DNA of 64,000 nucleotides from Endozoicomonas gorgoniicola (GCF_025562715.2 NZ_JAPFCC010000001.1:1382501-1446500); one strand, 5' to 3'; shown: positions 6,873 through 16,755, numbered from the stretch's first letter. Translations and numbers: made by a program. The notes: generated from the sequence alone by a model not told the origin.

Positions 6873-7591
6873 TTCTTAATCCCTTCAAAGTCAGGGAAGC
6901 TCCGGAACAGATATTTACGACTCAAAGACGTTTTGTGAAATGTCTTAATCTCTTCAAAGTCAGGGAAGTTCCGGAACTGTCCTCTCTGCGAAGACAGCGA
7001 CTTGCCATTGTCTTAATCCCTTCAAAGTCAGGGAAGCTCCGGAACAAATTACCTTGCACTATACGACCAACCCCTGAGTCTTAATCCCTTCAAAGTCAGG
7101 GAAGCTCCGGAACAAGTTTGATCCGTTTTGGTGTCCAGCTTGCGAGTCTTAATCCCTTCAAAGTCAGGGAAGCTCCGGAACATCTGGAGCGCAGTGTCGA
7201 AAACAAGATGCGTGAGTCTTAATCCCTTCAAAGTCAGGGAAGCTCCGGAACGCAAAGCTACAGGTGGCTGATGTTCAGCCTAAGTCTTAATCCCTTCAAA
7301 GTCAGGGAAGCTCCGGAACTCGTAAGTTGCTGGATAGCGACTCAATGAATACGTCTTAATCCCTTCAAAGTCAGGGAAGCTCCGGAACTCAAAAAAAGTG
7401 TGTTAAGCTCCTTGAGCATTGTCTTAATCCCTTCAAAGTCAGGGAAGCTCCGGAACTCCATCAATGACACAGCTAAGCAGTTTATCGTCTTAATCCCTTC
7501 AAAGTCAGGGAAGCTCCGGAACTTTGATGATGCGCCGAATAACCAAGTAACCCTAGTCTTAATCCCTTCAAAGTCAGGGAAGCTCCGGAAC
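6873..7591 (-). CRISPR. CRISPR array 2, 11 repeats and 10 spacers
   Basis: Thirty-six-base repeats, read on the minus strand, occupy windows starting (plus coordinates) at 6873, 6942, 7010, 7078, 7146, 7216, 7284, 7353, 7421, 7487 and 7556. Spacers are 30-34 nt. The consensus equals the array 1 repeat except at positions 9 and 11 (GGAGCTTCCC in place of GGAACCTCCC). The copy at 6942 has further changes and the outermost copy at 6873 has a changed 3' end, so the leader-distal end is on the left. Transcription is leftward from the leader at 7592, toward higA. Confidence 0.98.
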
Positions 7592-7735
7592 TCTACCGCC
7601 AAAATAATACTTCAATATCAATAGCTTGCAAAGGGGCTTGCCAGATACTGTTATTTTGTACAGTTAAATAGACGTATAAAACGTTAATTTTTCCTTCCTC
7701 CACGGGTGCTGGCTGACCAGAGCGCATCGACAGCA
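7592..7735 (-). promoter_or_regulatory. CRISPR leader of array 2
   Basis: The stretch between the first repeat and the can2 stop. Its repeat-proximal 65 bp match leader 1 and its full length matches the relict at 5295-5420. It contains AT-rich promoter-like sequence on the minus strand (ACGTTTTATACGTC, TAACTGTACAAAATAAC). Because can2 ends at its edge, read-through from the cas operon could also feed the array. Confidence 0.8.
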
Positions 7736-8986
7736 TCAGCTGCCGGACAGATCTCCTGTATTTACCCAATGATTGATAATATCGCGGAACTGTTTGATCT
7801 CATTGTATTGCAAGACATCAATGTCATAGCTTTTAGCCCGGGAGACCACTTTTATCTTTCTTCCCTTCTGGTTTTCGTAGTCCATCGGCGCGGCACTGAC
7901 CAGCATTCGTTCACAGAACAATCCTCCGGCATGGCTACCAATGCTGTCCAGTTTATGAATAATATCCGCATCTTTCTGCTTGTCCTTTTGCATCTGGCTG
8001 GTTTTGCATTCCACCAACAACAGGCGGTTGTTATGCACGATCACCAGGTCCAGTTCATTCCGCACATCGTCCTTGCGATGCTTGCCATCGTGAATGTCCA
8101 GCCCTGCTGCAACATGCTCAGCATCGGAATCCCGGGCAATATGCCAGACATACTCTTCCAGCCAGCGACCTTTGATATAACGGGCGGCCTCAGCATTGGA
8201 AAAGTAGAGTGTTTCAGGACGCTCTTCTGACCACTCAAAAATACCTTCTTCCTTCAGTTTTTTCAGGATGCGTTTGCCGTGATAGCCAACGTAATTGAGT
8301 GTCTGAAGATGTTCATTGGGTTTTAGTCCACCATTTTTGTCCAGAGCGTTCGCGGCGGCTTTATTGAGTTGAGGAAGGATACCGCCACCCTGTTCCTGCA
8401 TCAGGTCTTGGATGTGCTCTACCAACCATTTTGTCAGGGCTTTGCGTTCATTGGCCTTATCGCACCAGGGCTCTTTATCGCTGTCAGGCTGGCGGGCAAT
8501 ACGGTCCTGTGCGTCAAGGTAACCGGCAATTGTAAAAGTAGAAGAAATCGGGATAGAAGGTGTTTTTGCCGGTTCAACCACTTCCAGCACATCATGGTCA
8601 GTATCGGCATAGAGGATTTGCTCTACGCCTTCCTGTCGAAATACATCGACAAAAGCCAGTGTCATCAGCTTATTGCCCCCGGTGGCGTTCAGTATCAGGC
8701 GATAATCACTCCATTGGTCTTTTAGGTCAATCAACAGGTTCAGTGCATAATCAGTGATCCGGTTAACGCCATGACTGGGCAGGTCTTGCTTCAGTACAAT
8801 GTGTTCCGGGCGGTAATCGCCGTGCTTTTGAAGCCACTGTTTCAGGGCGTCTCCCCGGGCTTTCATTTCTCCGGAAACCGCTACGACCACTACGTCCGGC
8901 CTGACGGTCATAACCGGCAGGATATTGGCGGCATTCTGCTGGGTGGCGATACACACCATAACGGTGCCGCAGTCTGTTGTATTCAT
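7736..8986 (-). CDS. can2: Can2/Card1-type CARF nuclease
   Basis: 416 residues. The N-terminal CARF domain (about 1-145) has the ligand-loop motif LNATGGNKLMT at 99-109. The C-terminal domain (about 265-400) is a PD-(D/E)XK nuclease: Glu277/278 in GRWLEEYVW, Asp313 in NELDLVIV, and Glu326-x-Lys328 in LLVECKTS. This is the DUF1887 architecture of Can2/Card1, which is switched on by cyclic tetra-adenylate and cuts RNA and nicked or single-stranded DNA. It is the last gene of the Cmr operon, 2 bp after cas6, and the only evident nuclease effector of the signalling branch here. Confidence 0.92.
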   Translation of the reverse strand: MNTTDCGTVMVCIATQQNAANILPVMTVRPDVVVVAVSGEMKARGDALKQWLQKHGDYRPEHIVLKQDLPSHGVNRITDYALNLLIDLKDQWSDYRLILNATGGNKLMTLAFVDVFRQEGVEQILYADTDHDVLEVVEPAKTPSIPISSTFTIAGYLDAQDRIARQPDSDKEPWCDKANERKALTKWLVEHIQDLMQEQGGGILPQLNKAAANALDKNGGLKPNEHLQTLNYVGYHGKRILKKLKEEGIFEWSEERPETLYFSNAEAARYIKGRWLEEYVWHIARDSDAEHVAAGLDIHDGKHRKDDVRNELDLVIVHNNRLLLVECKTSQMQKDKQKDADIIHKLDSIGSHAGGLFCERMLVSAAPMDYENQKGRKIKVVSRAKSYDIDVLQYNEIKQFRDIINHWVNTGDLSGS

Positions 8987-8988
8987 TA

Positions 8989-9900
8989 TTATTGTTCCTG
9001 CATGGTTGTCAGATGGTACTGCCCAAACCCGAATGAACTGTTCTTGCCAAGGTGCAGATATTGCCCAAGCATTAGCCAGGGTGCCAGCCGGGGATGGAGA
9101 TTCTCAAGCTCAATGGTGCCGGTCAGCCCGCCCAGTTTCATGGATTGCTGTTGTCGGCTGGAATAACGCTCCACGGTTTGCCATTGCAGGTCGCTCTTTA
9201 GGGTGACCGCTTCAAACCAGTGGGCGAACTGATGCCAGTCAGGCAGCTCCAGTCCCAGATATAATTCACCCGCCAGACGGATTCGGCGCAACAGGGCTTT
9301 TGCCAGTACTTCCGGTGTCAGAGCTTCCGGTTTCAGAAACTGTTTTTGCTGTTGCAGCCGCAGGGGGGTGAGGAAGTGCAGCTGGCACCGTTTAAACCCG
9401 GAGCCTGACAGTAAATTTAACCGGGGCGAGTGTGGCTGAAAGCGGCAGTCCTGTGTTGAGAATACAGTTATACGATCATCGTTGTTTACTAATGTAACAT
9501 CCAACAGCTGGCCTGATACCCGTTGCCTGCCCAAACCTGTCGCCAGTGCCTGCTGCCAGGCTTGCACGACAACCGGTAAGTCATCCAGTTCGTTACCCAT
9601 TAATACCATGGCAAACTGTAATTGCTGCCCGGCTTCAATCCGGGTTTGTCGTGGTGGCTCGATCACATAAGGCGGCGGGTTTTCCGGAAAGCGCCCATTC
9701 GCGGGGCGTTCCGGATCAAACAGCCGTTTATAGGCGCACTGTGGCGGGCAGGGGGCTTCACCATGGGCTGCACAGGCTATCTGTTTTAATGCCCTGCCAA
9801 ATACACTGCGCATTAGCGATCCGGAGAAAGCCGGTAAGATCAGTGCTTTGTTCATACGAACCCGGAAGCGGTAGCGGGCAACGGGAAGGTTTTGCATCAA
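8989..9900 (-). CDS. cas6: Cas6-family crRNA endonuclease
   Basis: 303 residues. An N-terminal RAMP fold begins YRFRVRMNKALILP, followed by GSLMRSVFGRAL and a cysteine cluster (Cys43, Cys51, Cys55 in CPPQCAY). The C-terminus carries a glycine-rich loop, HLGKNSSFGFGQY, as in Cas6 proteins of the PF10040 type. It should cut the precursor of both arrays within the repeat to leave the usual 8-nt 5' handle. Its start overlaps the cmr6 stop by 4 bp (ATGA). The catalytic histidine cannot be fixed from sequence alone. Confidence 0.85.
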   Translation of the reverse strand: MMQNLPVARYRFRVRMNKALILPAFSGSLMRSVFGRALKQIACAAHGEAPCPPQCAYKRLFDPERPANGRFPENPPPYVIEPPRQTRIEAGQQLQFAMVLMGNELDDLPVVVQAWQQALATGLGRQRVSGQLLDVTLVNNDDRITVFSTQDCRFQPHSPRLNLLSGSGFKRCQLHFLTPLRLQQQKQFLKPEALTPEVLAKALLRRIRLAGELYLGLELPDWHQFAHWFEAVTLKSDLQWQTVERYSSRQQQSMKLGGLTGTIELENLHPRLAPWLMLGQYLHLGKNSSFGFGQYHLTTMQEQ

Positions 9901-11069
9901 TTGGCTTTCTCCAGCAGAGTCCGGATTTTAACCATAAGCTCTTTTCCCTTGCCTTTTTTAGGTCCGGGACCGTGGTGGCTGAGGATCTTTTTAGCCAGCT
10001 CCACCAGACTTTCCAGCTCATCCTTTGCCCAGGGATTTCCTTCAGCCTGTTTAACGATACTGTTTAATTGTTTTTTACAATCTCCGCCCGCTTCTTTGTG
10101 GTTGCGCTCAATATCCTTCTGCAACTGTTTTTCCAATTCGTAGAGTGCCAGTCCTGCTTCGCTCAGGCTGGATTTTTTCCGGGACTCTTCTTCCTGTTTT
10201 TGTTGTTCGGTCAAAGTCTCGGCAAAGTCTTTTTCAGCCGTTTCTTTTCGCTGCATGGCTCCATAACCCACCGATGTTTTGGAGCCCGCCCCGAGCCATT
10301 CCAGTGCTGTTTCCAACTCGGCCATCACGGTATCCATAACTTCTGCCATGGCGGCTGTGCGTGAAGAAATGGCAAACAGAAACCGGGCTTCACGGGTCAC
10401 CAGAAAGGACACCGGCACCGGACTATGCCAGTCCGCCGGAATGGTTTCAGGGTTGTCAGCAGGGTGATCTGAACCGCCTTTTTCATACCACTTACCCATG
10501 TGGGGCGTCATGATATCCGCCCCGAGCTTTGGCCTGTCGACAGGAATGACATCGTGGAATATCAATGCGCCTGCCTGATTTTTTTTAATCAGATCGTCCT
10601 CGTTTTGATGAGCAGGTTCTTTAGACTCACTGCCAAACCACAGGTGCAGGGTCTCCGGATCAGTGCCTTGCTGTTCCATCCAGCTGCGCAGTAAACCTTT
10701 AACGGAAGCACCTTGCAGGTAGGGCGTGCCCAGAGTCGGGTGCCAGAGGAAACCATTTTCTACCGGATGAGGGTTGCCCATACCCGTGACAAAATGCCAG
10801 TCGAGTTCATAGACATGGTATTGGCCTTGCAGATGGTCGATCAGTCGAACCTGTCGCTCAGCAAATCGTTCAATTGCTGTGCTATCACCACATAAACCGG
10901 AGACGCTGTTAATCCACTCGGCTTTTCGGCTTTTATTGCTATTCTTTTCGGCGTAATCCACCGTCCATTTCTCGGGATAAGAGAAAAACCGTTCAAACCA
11001 TAAGCCTTTGTGAAACGCCGAATCGGGTTTGTCGCAATGGTCATCCTGATAAAGAGGCAGTGCAAACAT
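9897..11069 (-). CDS. cmr6: Cmr6, type III-B backbone subunit
   Basis: 390 residues. The central RAMP domain has the Cmr6 signature: TGMGNPHPVENGFLWHPTL, then GTPYLQGASVKGLLRSW, later HGLSP-like MTPHMGKWY and the glycine loop GAGSKTSVGYGAM. Cmr6 caps the Cmr4-Cmr5 filament near the 3' end of the crRNA. The C-terminal 110 residues are a lysine/glutamate-rich helical extension beyond the RAMP core. It starts 3 bp after the cmr5 stop and overlaps cas6 by 4 bp. Confidence 0.92.
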   Translation of the reverse strand: MFALPLYQDDHCDKPDSAFHKGLWFERFFSYPEKWTVDYAEKNSNKSRKAEWINSVSGLCGDSTAIERFAERQVRLIDHLQGQYHVYELDWHFVTGMGNPHPVENGFLWHPTLGTPYLQGASVKGLLRSWMEQQGTDPETLHLWFGSESKEPAHQNEDDLIKKNQAGALIFHDVIPVDRPKLGADIMTPHMGKWYEKGGSDHPADNPETIPADWHSPVPVSFLVTREARFLFAISSRTAAMAEVMDTVMAELETALEWLGAGSKTSVGYGAMQRKETAEKDFAETLTEQQKQEEESRKKSSLSEAGLALYELEKQLQKDIERNHKEAGGDCKKQLNSIVKQAEGNPWAKDELESLVELAKKILSHHGPGPKKGKGKELMVKIRTLLEKAN

Positions 11070-11071
11070 GG

Positions 11072-11533
11072 TCAGTCACTCCCTTTGATTTCAGCTCTGG
11101 CAAACTGCTTGACCCATACCATCAAAGCCTGGGTTTCAGCCTGTGCCTGACGGTATACGTGCATATCCGAGGACATAATACCTTCAAGCACATCCTGTCC
11201 GGTGTAACAGCCCTCCTCTCTGCCGTGCCATTCACTGATCAGGTCATAGAGGTGCTGCCAGGCAATACCTTCAGGTTTCCCGGAGTCACATTTACTTTTG
11301 GCAAACGCCAGTGTTTGCCCGAGGCCGTTCATTTGCACCATGGCAGGCAGCGAGTTGGCATAAGCCTTAAAGCGTTTGGCGGCATCCTGATTCTTATGAC
11401 CGGCCATCTCTTTCACCTTCCGGTAACAAAAAGCGGCTCGCTTTTGCTGCATGGTCTGGGGTGTGTCGGTCATATTGCTGCTTTGTGTTTTGTCACTGCG
11501 ACGGTGATTGACAGCTTTGACTTCCAGGCTCAT
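11072..11533 (-). CDS. cmr5: Cmr5, type III-B small subunit
   Basis: 153 residues, all-helical. The family motif LPAMVQMNGLGQTLAFAKS (about residues 62-80) is clear; the helical C-terminus reads LMVWVKQFARAEI. Cmr5 lines the inner groove of the Cmr complex along the target RNA. It lies 1 bp from the cmr4 stop and 2 bp from cmr6, in the normal cmr4-cmr5-cmr6 order. Confidence 0.93.
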   Translation of the reverse strand: MSLEVKAVNHRRSDKTQSSNMTDTPQTMQQKRAAFCYRKVKEMAGHKNQDAAKRFKAYANSLPAMVQMNGLGQTLAFAKSKCDSGKPEGIAWQHLYDLISEWHGREEGCYTGQDVLEGIMSSDMHVYRQAQAETQALMVWVKQFARAEIKGSD

Positions 11534-11534
11534 A

Positions 11535-12401
11535 TTATGCGTTTTCCTGAACCTGATTCACTTTGAACCATCCCATGCCGGTGGTTTCATTGCCGCCCAC
11601 CTGCAAATAAGGAGTTGCGAACAGCTGTTCTGTAACCGCTGTTTTTCCTTCAGCGGCGCTCATTTTACTGTTACGGCTTTTTTGGACGACAATCATCGTA
11701 TACATGATGGTGTCGGGTGCCAGGGACTCTTCATACCAGAGCGCACCGTTTCTGACAGTTTTCGTATCGCTGTCGATGGCTATGTGCGCATTCACGGGAA
11801 TGGCTGCCCGACAGAGATGGCGGAAGTTGTCGTCGCTGATAACCCCCAGTTTTTCTTCAAGTTCCTTGTGATGGTCTTCTGGCAAAATGGACTTCAGCAG
11901 TGCCAGCCCGGATTCAGAAATGCGGTCTTTAACAGAAAAGGCGTACTCTTCCAGATACAGGGTCGTTTTTCCCAGCAATTTACCCGGCAAAGCCTCACCT
12001 TCTCCAACTTCATCATTGAAAACGACATTATTCCTGCCAGCACGATGCAGGTCTCTTTCCAGCCGTTTCAGCAGGGCAGGGCAGCAAACCCAACGATAGT
12101 GTCCGGTGAGGGAGCGCACGGGCAGCAGCAGTAACCGGGCATCAGTGACCTGGAGGCTGCCTGCGTAGTCGCTGCCGTTATTGTCTTTCGGGTCTGGTCC
12201 AAACAGGGTTTTTATATCCAGTCCTTCAATAGTCTGTGCTTTCGCACGCATGGCACCTTTCATGCCGGAACCGGCGACAAAAGGCCAGTCGTTATGTTTT
12301 TCCCGTTGAACCGGCAGGTCAACGACTCCTTCGGATTCGCTGGCTCCCGCATGAATACTGGTTTCCGCCATCAGGGTCAGGAAAAGAGTTTCTGTAGTCA
12401 T
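11535..12401 (-). CDS. cmr4: Cmr4, type III-B backbone RNase
   Basis: 288 residues, RAMP superfamily. The N-terminus has SIHAGASESEGVVDLPVQRE with Asp28, the position of the aspartate that cuts target RNA at 6-nt steps in Cmr4, followed by WPFVAGSGMKGAMR. The C-terminus ends in the glycine loop LQVGGNETTGMGWF. Several copies form the backbone of the complex. The catalytic aspartate is present, so target-RNA cleavage should be intact. Confidence 0.94.
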   Translation of the reverse strand: MTTETLFLTLMAETSIHAGASESEGVVDLPVQREKHNDWPFVAGSGMKGAMRAKAQTIEGLDIKTLFGPDPKDNNGSDYAGSLQVTDARLLLLPVRSLTGHYRWVCCPALLKRLERDLHRAGRNNVVFNDEVGEGEALPGKLLGKTTLYLEEYAFSVKDRISESGLALLKSILPEDHHKELEEKLGVISDDNFRHLCRAAIPVNAHIAIDSDTKTVRNGALWYEESLAPDTIMYTMIVVQKSRNSKMSAAEGKTAVTEQLFATPYLQVGGNETTGMGWFKVNQVQENA

Positions 12402-12413
12402 TGTTATGAGTCC

Positions 12414-13608
12414 TTATTTTTTCCAGAGTCCACAGGCTATTAGCCCATAGCCCCAATCAGTTTGCTGGCCGATGGTTTTGCCATGCAGGCTCATCAGGTC
12501 TGTCAGTGAATGGTTCAGTGGCTTAACGAAATAACAGCTGCCTGCCGGTACGTAGCTTTTCATGTCTCCGGGCTGGCCTTTTTTTAAGTCCCAGCCGCCC
12601 CGGCGGACCGGTTTGCCTGCCATAACGCAGTGAAGCTCCATATCCAGACCGTGGATTGAGCCATGCCAGAGCTTTACATTTTCTTTCTCTACAGGATTGA
12701 AGCCCGGCAAAGGTGCATTGCGGGTATCACCGAAGTCGGCATCGGTGAGTAGCATGAGCATTAGCCCCTGTTCATTGCCGCTGACTTTGGGACATTCCGG
12801 AAGGGCAGTTTGTTCAACCGGCTCAATACTGACCCTGGCCATGCGGCCTTCTGCGCCAAAGCGGATAAAAGGTGATGCTTCTATATCCTCCTGCAACCGC
12901 CTGGCAACAGATTCAGGCAGCCCTTCCAGCTCCATGCTGACTGCAACATCTTCCTTCAAACGGAGGTGACTGGTCTGGTATAGCATTCCCTGTTCTACGG
13001 TGCCGGTATTGGCGTTCCGGGCAATACCCAGCCGTGGTTCCGGTAAATACAGGCCATCACGGCGGGTCATTCCAGAGGAATTGTGTTCCGGCTTTTTACC
13101 CTTCAGAATGTCCTGCATTAATGACTGGCTCAGGTACTGATTGTCAGGGACTTTTGCTCCCGGACAAACACGCTCCAGCTCAGGCAGCTGCACCCGCCCC
13201 AGATCGCACTCAACCGGCTTGCCGGGAACCAACCTGACGTATTCCGTCTGAGCCGCTTCTCTCTTTTCCAGTACTTTTTTTTCCAACAAGAGTGCTGGCC
13301 AGGGATACAACGGTTGATCCTTACAAAATAGTTGCAGTGCACCAAACGACAACTCACCTGTACTACTGCTATCACCCAGCAGTTTATTGATGCTGATTTC
13401 CCCGAAATATGCTTCGCCCCGGCGAAAAGCCTGCCAGTCGGTATTCAGGCACTCCCCGATACGGGTACGGATAGCCCCCGACAACAGTACGCACTGGCGG
13501 TGGGAACAGGCTTTCCAGCCGGTCAGCGCCTGCCGCACCATGGGGGCGGGACTCCCGGAAGAACCAGGTATCCACCGGAGTAAAGATTAAACGCCACCGC
13601 TGGCTCAT
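12414..13608 (-). CDS. cmr3: Cmr3, carrying a one-base frameshift
   Basis: Cmr3 binds the 5' handle of the crRNA together with Cas10. Two overlapping frames make up one protein. The first, from ATG at 13608, gives the classical N-terminus (PVDTWFFRESRPHGAAGADR, SLFPPPVRTVVG) and then turns to nonsense (GYPYPYRG). The second supplies GAIRTRIGE and the whole rest to the stop at 12414, about 355 residues. They join exactly if the run of five G (minus strand; C run at 13485-13489) had four, restoring VVGAIRT. It starts 4 bp inside the cas10 end. Either a real inactivating or slippery indel, or a homopolymer sequencing error. Confidence 0.9.
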
Positions 13609-15560
13609 AGTCGCTGCCCCTCTTTATCCTGTCCTTTGGTCACCAGAAAACGCATCAGCTTCAGGGCGTCTGCGGACAACCCTTTGCGAAGCCTGACTTC
13701 TGGTTTTTCATCTTCGGTGATCCGGTAGTAACGTTTGCACTGCTCAATTAACTGCTCTGCCAGTAGGCTGGCGTCGGTCTGGTTTTTTGCCTCGAAGCCA
13801 GTCTGCAAATACATTGATTTCAGGAGGGAGATTACAGCTTCTGCTTCTACTAGAAGATCATTCTCCTGTTCCAGCCCGAGCGAGTTAAACAGTTGCTCAG
13901 CCTTTTGGAAAAAGCCCCAGGCAAAGCCGTTAATATCCTGCTTCTCTTGCTGAAGAGTCTGGCAGATATCGTCCGCCAGCTGGTCAATCACCAGCTTGTC
14001 ACCCTGAACGGCTTTATCCCACGGGCAGCTCCATTCCAGATGTTTGCCCCCGGGTTTCCAGACCCGGATAGCCAGGGAATCTCGACCGCAGTAATCTTTA
14101 GCGATGTCGTCCAGCAGGGTGTGGGAATCCGACAGCCCCTGCATCAGGGGCGACTTGATATGGCAATACTCAATAGCGCCCGACAATGTGCTGGTGGCTA
14201 TTCCTTTGCCGTGTTGCCTGAAGGAGTCAGCATACTCATTACGCAGAGCCAGAGCGCAGTTCATGGCGTCTTCCATGGGTAACAGAGCCAGCACATCGTC
14301 ACCACCGGCGTATACCAGAAAGCCGCTGTTTTCACTGACAATACCCGGAACCTTTTCAGTAAACGTATTCAGTGCCTGACTGATGGGTTCCTGTTTTTTG
14401 GGATCACTCATTTGGCTCCCCAGAGAATCACCGTCCATGCGCAAAATGGCGTAGAACGGACTGGGACGGGTTTTGGTGATGCCCTGAACTTTTTTCAGGT
14501 ATTGTTGTGCATCATCCACCTGCTGTTGCCAGTCGGGTTCCTGTTGTGCTTTGGTTTGCAGAATAAAATCGAACAGGTATTGCCCGTCCATGCGCACCCA
14601 CTGTCGTTTTTCCGGGTCACGACCGGCAGCATCACGGACACAGCGGGGTATTTCAGCATGGTGGCTGTTGTTGGCTTCAAAGCCAGACAAGGCATCATGA
14701 AGACTCCAGATCTGATCCCAGTGTTCCGGCGTTTCAGCACTGCGAATGGTGTCGGCGAGCCAGTGCGCTGCTGCCAGATAACCCACTGAAGGCACATTAA
14801 CGGGTACTCTCCAGCCGTGGGCAACCCAGTTGTCGGGCATTGCCACCTGTAACCGGGGAAAAACATAGGGGAAGCGTCGTTTAACAAAAGCAATGGCACA
14901 AAGCTCTTCACCCTGTCGCAGGTCAACCTTACCTACTTTTTTTCGAAGTGCTTTCCAGAAGGTTCTTTCACCCTGACCAGCACGGCCGGGGCGTTCGGCT
15001 CCGGACAGTTCCTGCCAGCCGTCCATCATCATGCATTTTACGCCCGGTTCTACCGGAGGATGCCAGGTACGCCAGTTCTTGCGGCGATCCAGAAGGTTGG
15101 ATGCTGTTTCATCATCGCTCAGGCACCAGCTTATTTCCCAGAAACCTTCTATCTGGCGTTCCCAGATTTTACGGGTTTCAGCCAGATCGATATCCAGGGC
15201 TTGCAGGTCTTGTTTCCAGACCGCCTCCGCCAGTGCCTGCCACGCAGCCCGAATGGCTGCCTCGACCACTTCAGGTTTAAAGTCGGCGGGGACTTTGGTG
15301 CTTATGGCGGTGAAACGATTGGGAATGGCTCCCTGCTCAGGGGGTTGCTGTCCTGAGACTTCACCCTCCAGCCACTCAAGATACCCCCGCGCAGGAATCG
15401 GGAATTTGATGTCCCCGTTCTGCTTTTTTATGGCATTCATGGCGATACCGGACAGCCACGACAACAGGAATGAGCCTGCCCAGAAATCACGGGTACGACG
15501 GGCCTGGGCAACAAATCCCTGAACCGGGCCGAGGGTGATGTGGAAATGCTTATTCGCCAT
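13605..15560 (-). CDS. cas10: Cas10 (Cmr2) without HD domain
   Basis: 651 residues. It begins directly with ITLGPVQGFVAQARRTRDFWAGS, the start of the first palm region, so the N-terminal HD nuclease domain of longer Cas10 proteins is absent. MDGDSLG (375-381) and the cyclase motif GGDD at 419-422 (LVYAGGDDVLALLP) are intact. The protein should therefore make cyclic oligoadenylate from ATP on target RNA binding but should not cut ssDNA through an HD site. It overlaps cmr3 by 4 bp and cmr1 by 11 bp. Confidence 0.94.
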   Translation of the reverse strand: MANKHFHITLGPVQGFVAQARRTRDFWAGSFLLSWLSGIAMNAIKKQNGDIKFPIPARGYLEWLEGEVSGQQPPEQGAIPNRFTAISTKVPADFKPEVVEAAIRAAWQALAEAVWKQDLQALDIDLAETRKIWERQIEGFWEISWCLSDDETASNLLDRRKNWRTWHPPVEPGVKCMMMDGWQELSGAERPGRAGQGERTFWKALRKKVGKVDLRQGEELCAIAFVKRRFPYVFPRLQVAMPDNWVAHGWRVPVNVPSVGYLAAAHWLADTIRSAETPEHWDQIWSLHDALSGFEANNSHHAEIPRCVRDAAGRDPEKRQWVRMDGQYLFDFILQTKAQQEPDWQQQVDDAQQYLKKVQGITKTRPSPFYAILRMDGDSLGSQMSDPKKQEPISQALNTFTEKVPGIVSENSGFLVYAGGDDVLALLPMEDAMNCALALRNEYADSFRQHGKGIATSTLSGAIEYCHIKSPLMQGLSDSHTLLDDIAKDYCGRDSLAIRVWKPGGKHLEWSCPWDKAVQGDKLVIDQLADDICQTLQQEKQDINGFAWGFFQKAEQLFNSLGLEQENDLLVEAEAVISLLKSMYLQTGFEAKNQTDASLLAEQLIEQCKRYYRITEDEKPEVRLRKGLSADALKLMRFLVTKGQDKEGQRL

Positions 15561-16731
15561 AAATCACCTCCCGCTGTTCAAAGCGATCCATAAATTTGCG
15601 GATGACTGACCAGTCGACTGTGGACTGAACTTTTGTGTTCTTCCGGTTGCAGGTGACTTTCACGGTTTGTTTGCTATGGAGAAACTCTGCCTGCAACAGG
15701 GTTTGCACCAGCAGGGCAGAGCCATTTTCAAATTGATGAATGTGGCAAAACAGAGGTGTGGCTCGCCGACCGCTGTCGGTATTAATGTCCACTTTGTTGG
15801 TTCTGGCTTTACTCAAGTAGTAATTATGAGGCAACCCAAAGACGGTTCTTTCCGGTAAAGAATCGGGTGGATGGCTGTTCGCCACACTGTAAGCCCAACG
15901 ATGGTCTTCAGTGAAGTTTTGTTCCGCCTTTTTGCCTAAAATACGACCATCCTTTCCCCAGCTTCTGTATAACTGCAATTCGTCATTTAACCTGAGAAGA
16001 AGTTGAAAGGCATCACTTCCGACAGAGGAAATGTCGATTCTGGAAAGGCTGGAGAATGCAGAGTATGGTGGCTCAGGTCTTGCCAGCTCTGCATTTTTTA
16101 GCAAATGCATCACCAACGAGCCGTATTCTTCACGATTTTGGGGGGCGGAATAGGAGCCACCGGTTAAATGGTGGATTGACAGACTGCCAAGCCCTTTTCT
16201 TGACCGGGCACCGAGGCCGCCAAACAACCCCAGGCACAACAAGGCTTCTTCTAATTGCTGGTGCTGAGTTTCTGTCATGGTCTGGTTTGGGTAACAGCTG
16301 ACCGTAAAACTCCCGCCGCTGGCAAGGTATTGCATCTTTTCATTGCGCTTGGTGATACCTTGCCCCAACAGATAATCAATGCCTGTCAGAATCTCTCTGC
16401 CCTTTTCACTTTTATCATTGTGTACACGAAGCCGGAATGCTGCCTGACAGCCTTTGTTTTCACTTTTGTTATCACTGCCGCCAGCGGCATAACCAAAGAG
16501 TTCGCCTTCTTCTTTATGTAGCTCTTTGAGTGTTTCGTTGTGATCTCCGGTATAGAGCCGCCCCCAGGCAAGGGCTCGCCACCAGAATCGTAAAGCACCC
16601 TTGACGGACGGTGGGCGTATTTTGTCGGCACATTGATCACTCGACGCTTCCCCAAGAAACATGGGCGTCGAAATGCGATAACCCGCTTCCAGTGCAGGCA
16701 GGCGTTTGTTTTTTATCATAAATTCAGGCAC
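15550..16731 (-). CDS. cmr1: Cmr1, type III-B RAMP subunit
   Basis: 393 residues. The Cmr1 N-terminus is clear: EAGYRISTPMFLGEASSDQ, then IRPPSVKGALRFWWRALAW, and FGGLGARSRKGLGSL as glycine loop. Cmr1 caps the 3' side of the complex. It is the first Cmr gene in the operon, 24 bp after the NE0113-family gene, and runs 11 bp into cas10. Confidence 0.94.
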   Translation of the reverse strand: MPEFMIKNKRLPALEAGYRISTPMFLGEASSDQCADKIRPPSVKGALRFWWRALAWGRLYTGDHNETLKELHKEEGELFGYAAGGSDNKSENKGCQAAFRLRVHNDKSEKGREILTGIDYLLGQGITKRNEKMQYLASGGSFTVSCYPNQTMTETQHQQLEEALLCLGLFGGLGARSRKGLGSLSIHHLTGGSYSAPQNREEYGSLVMHLLKNAELARPEPPYSAFSSLSRIDISSVGSDAFQLLLRLNDELQLYRSWGKDGRILGKKAEQNFTEDHRWAYSVANSHPPDSLPERTVFGLPHNYYLSKARTNKVDINTDSGRRATPLFCHIHQFENGSALLVQTLLQAEFLHSKQTVKVTCNRKNTKVQSTVDWSVIRKFMDRFEQREVIYGE

Positions 16732-16755
16732 CGTTTTATAGTTGTTCGTTACGGC

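Noticed and set aside
7049..7624. Open frames through array 2 on both strands
   Set aside because: Same reason: translated repeats and leader.
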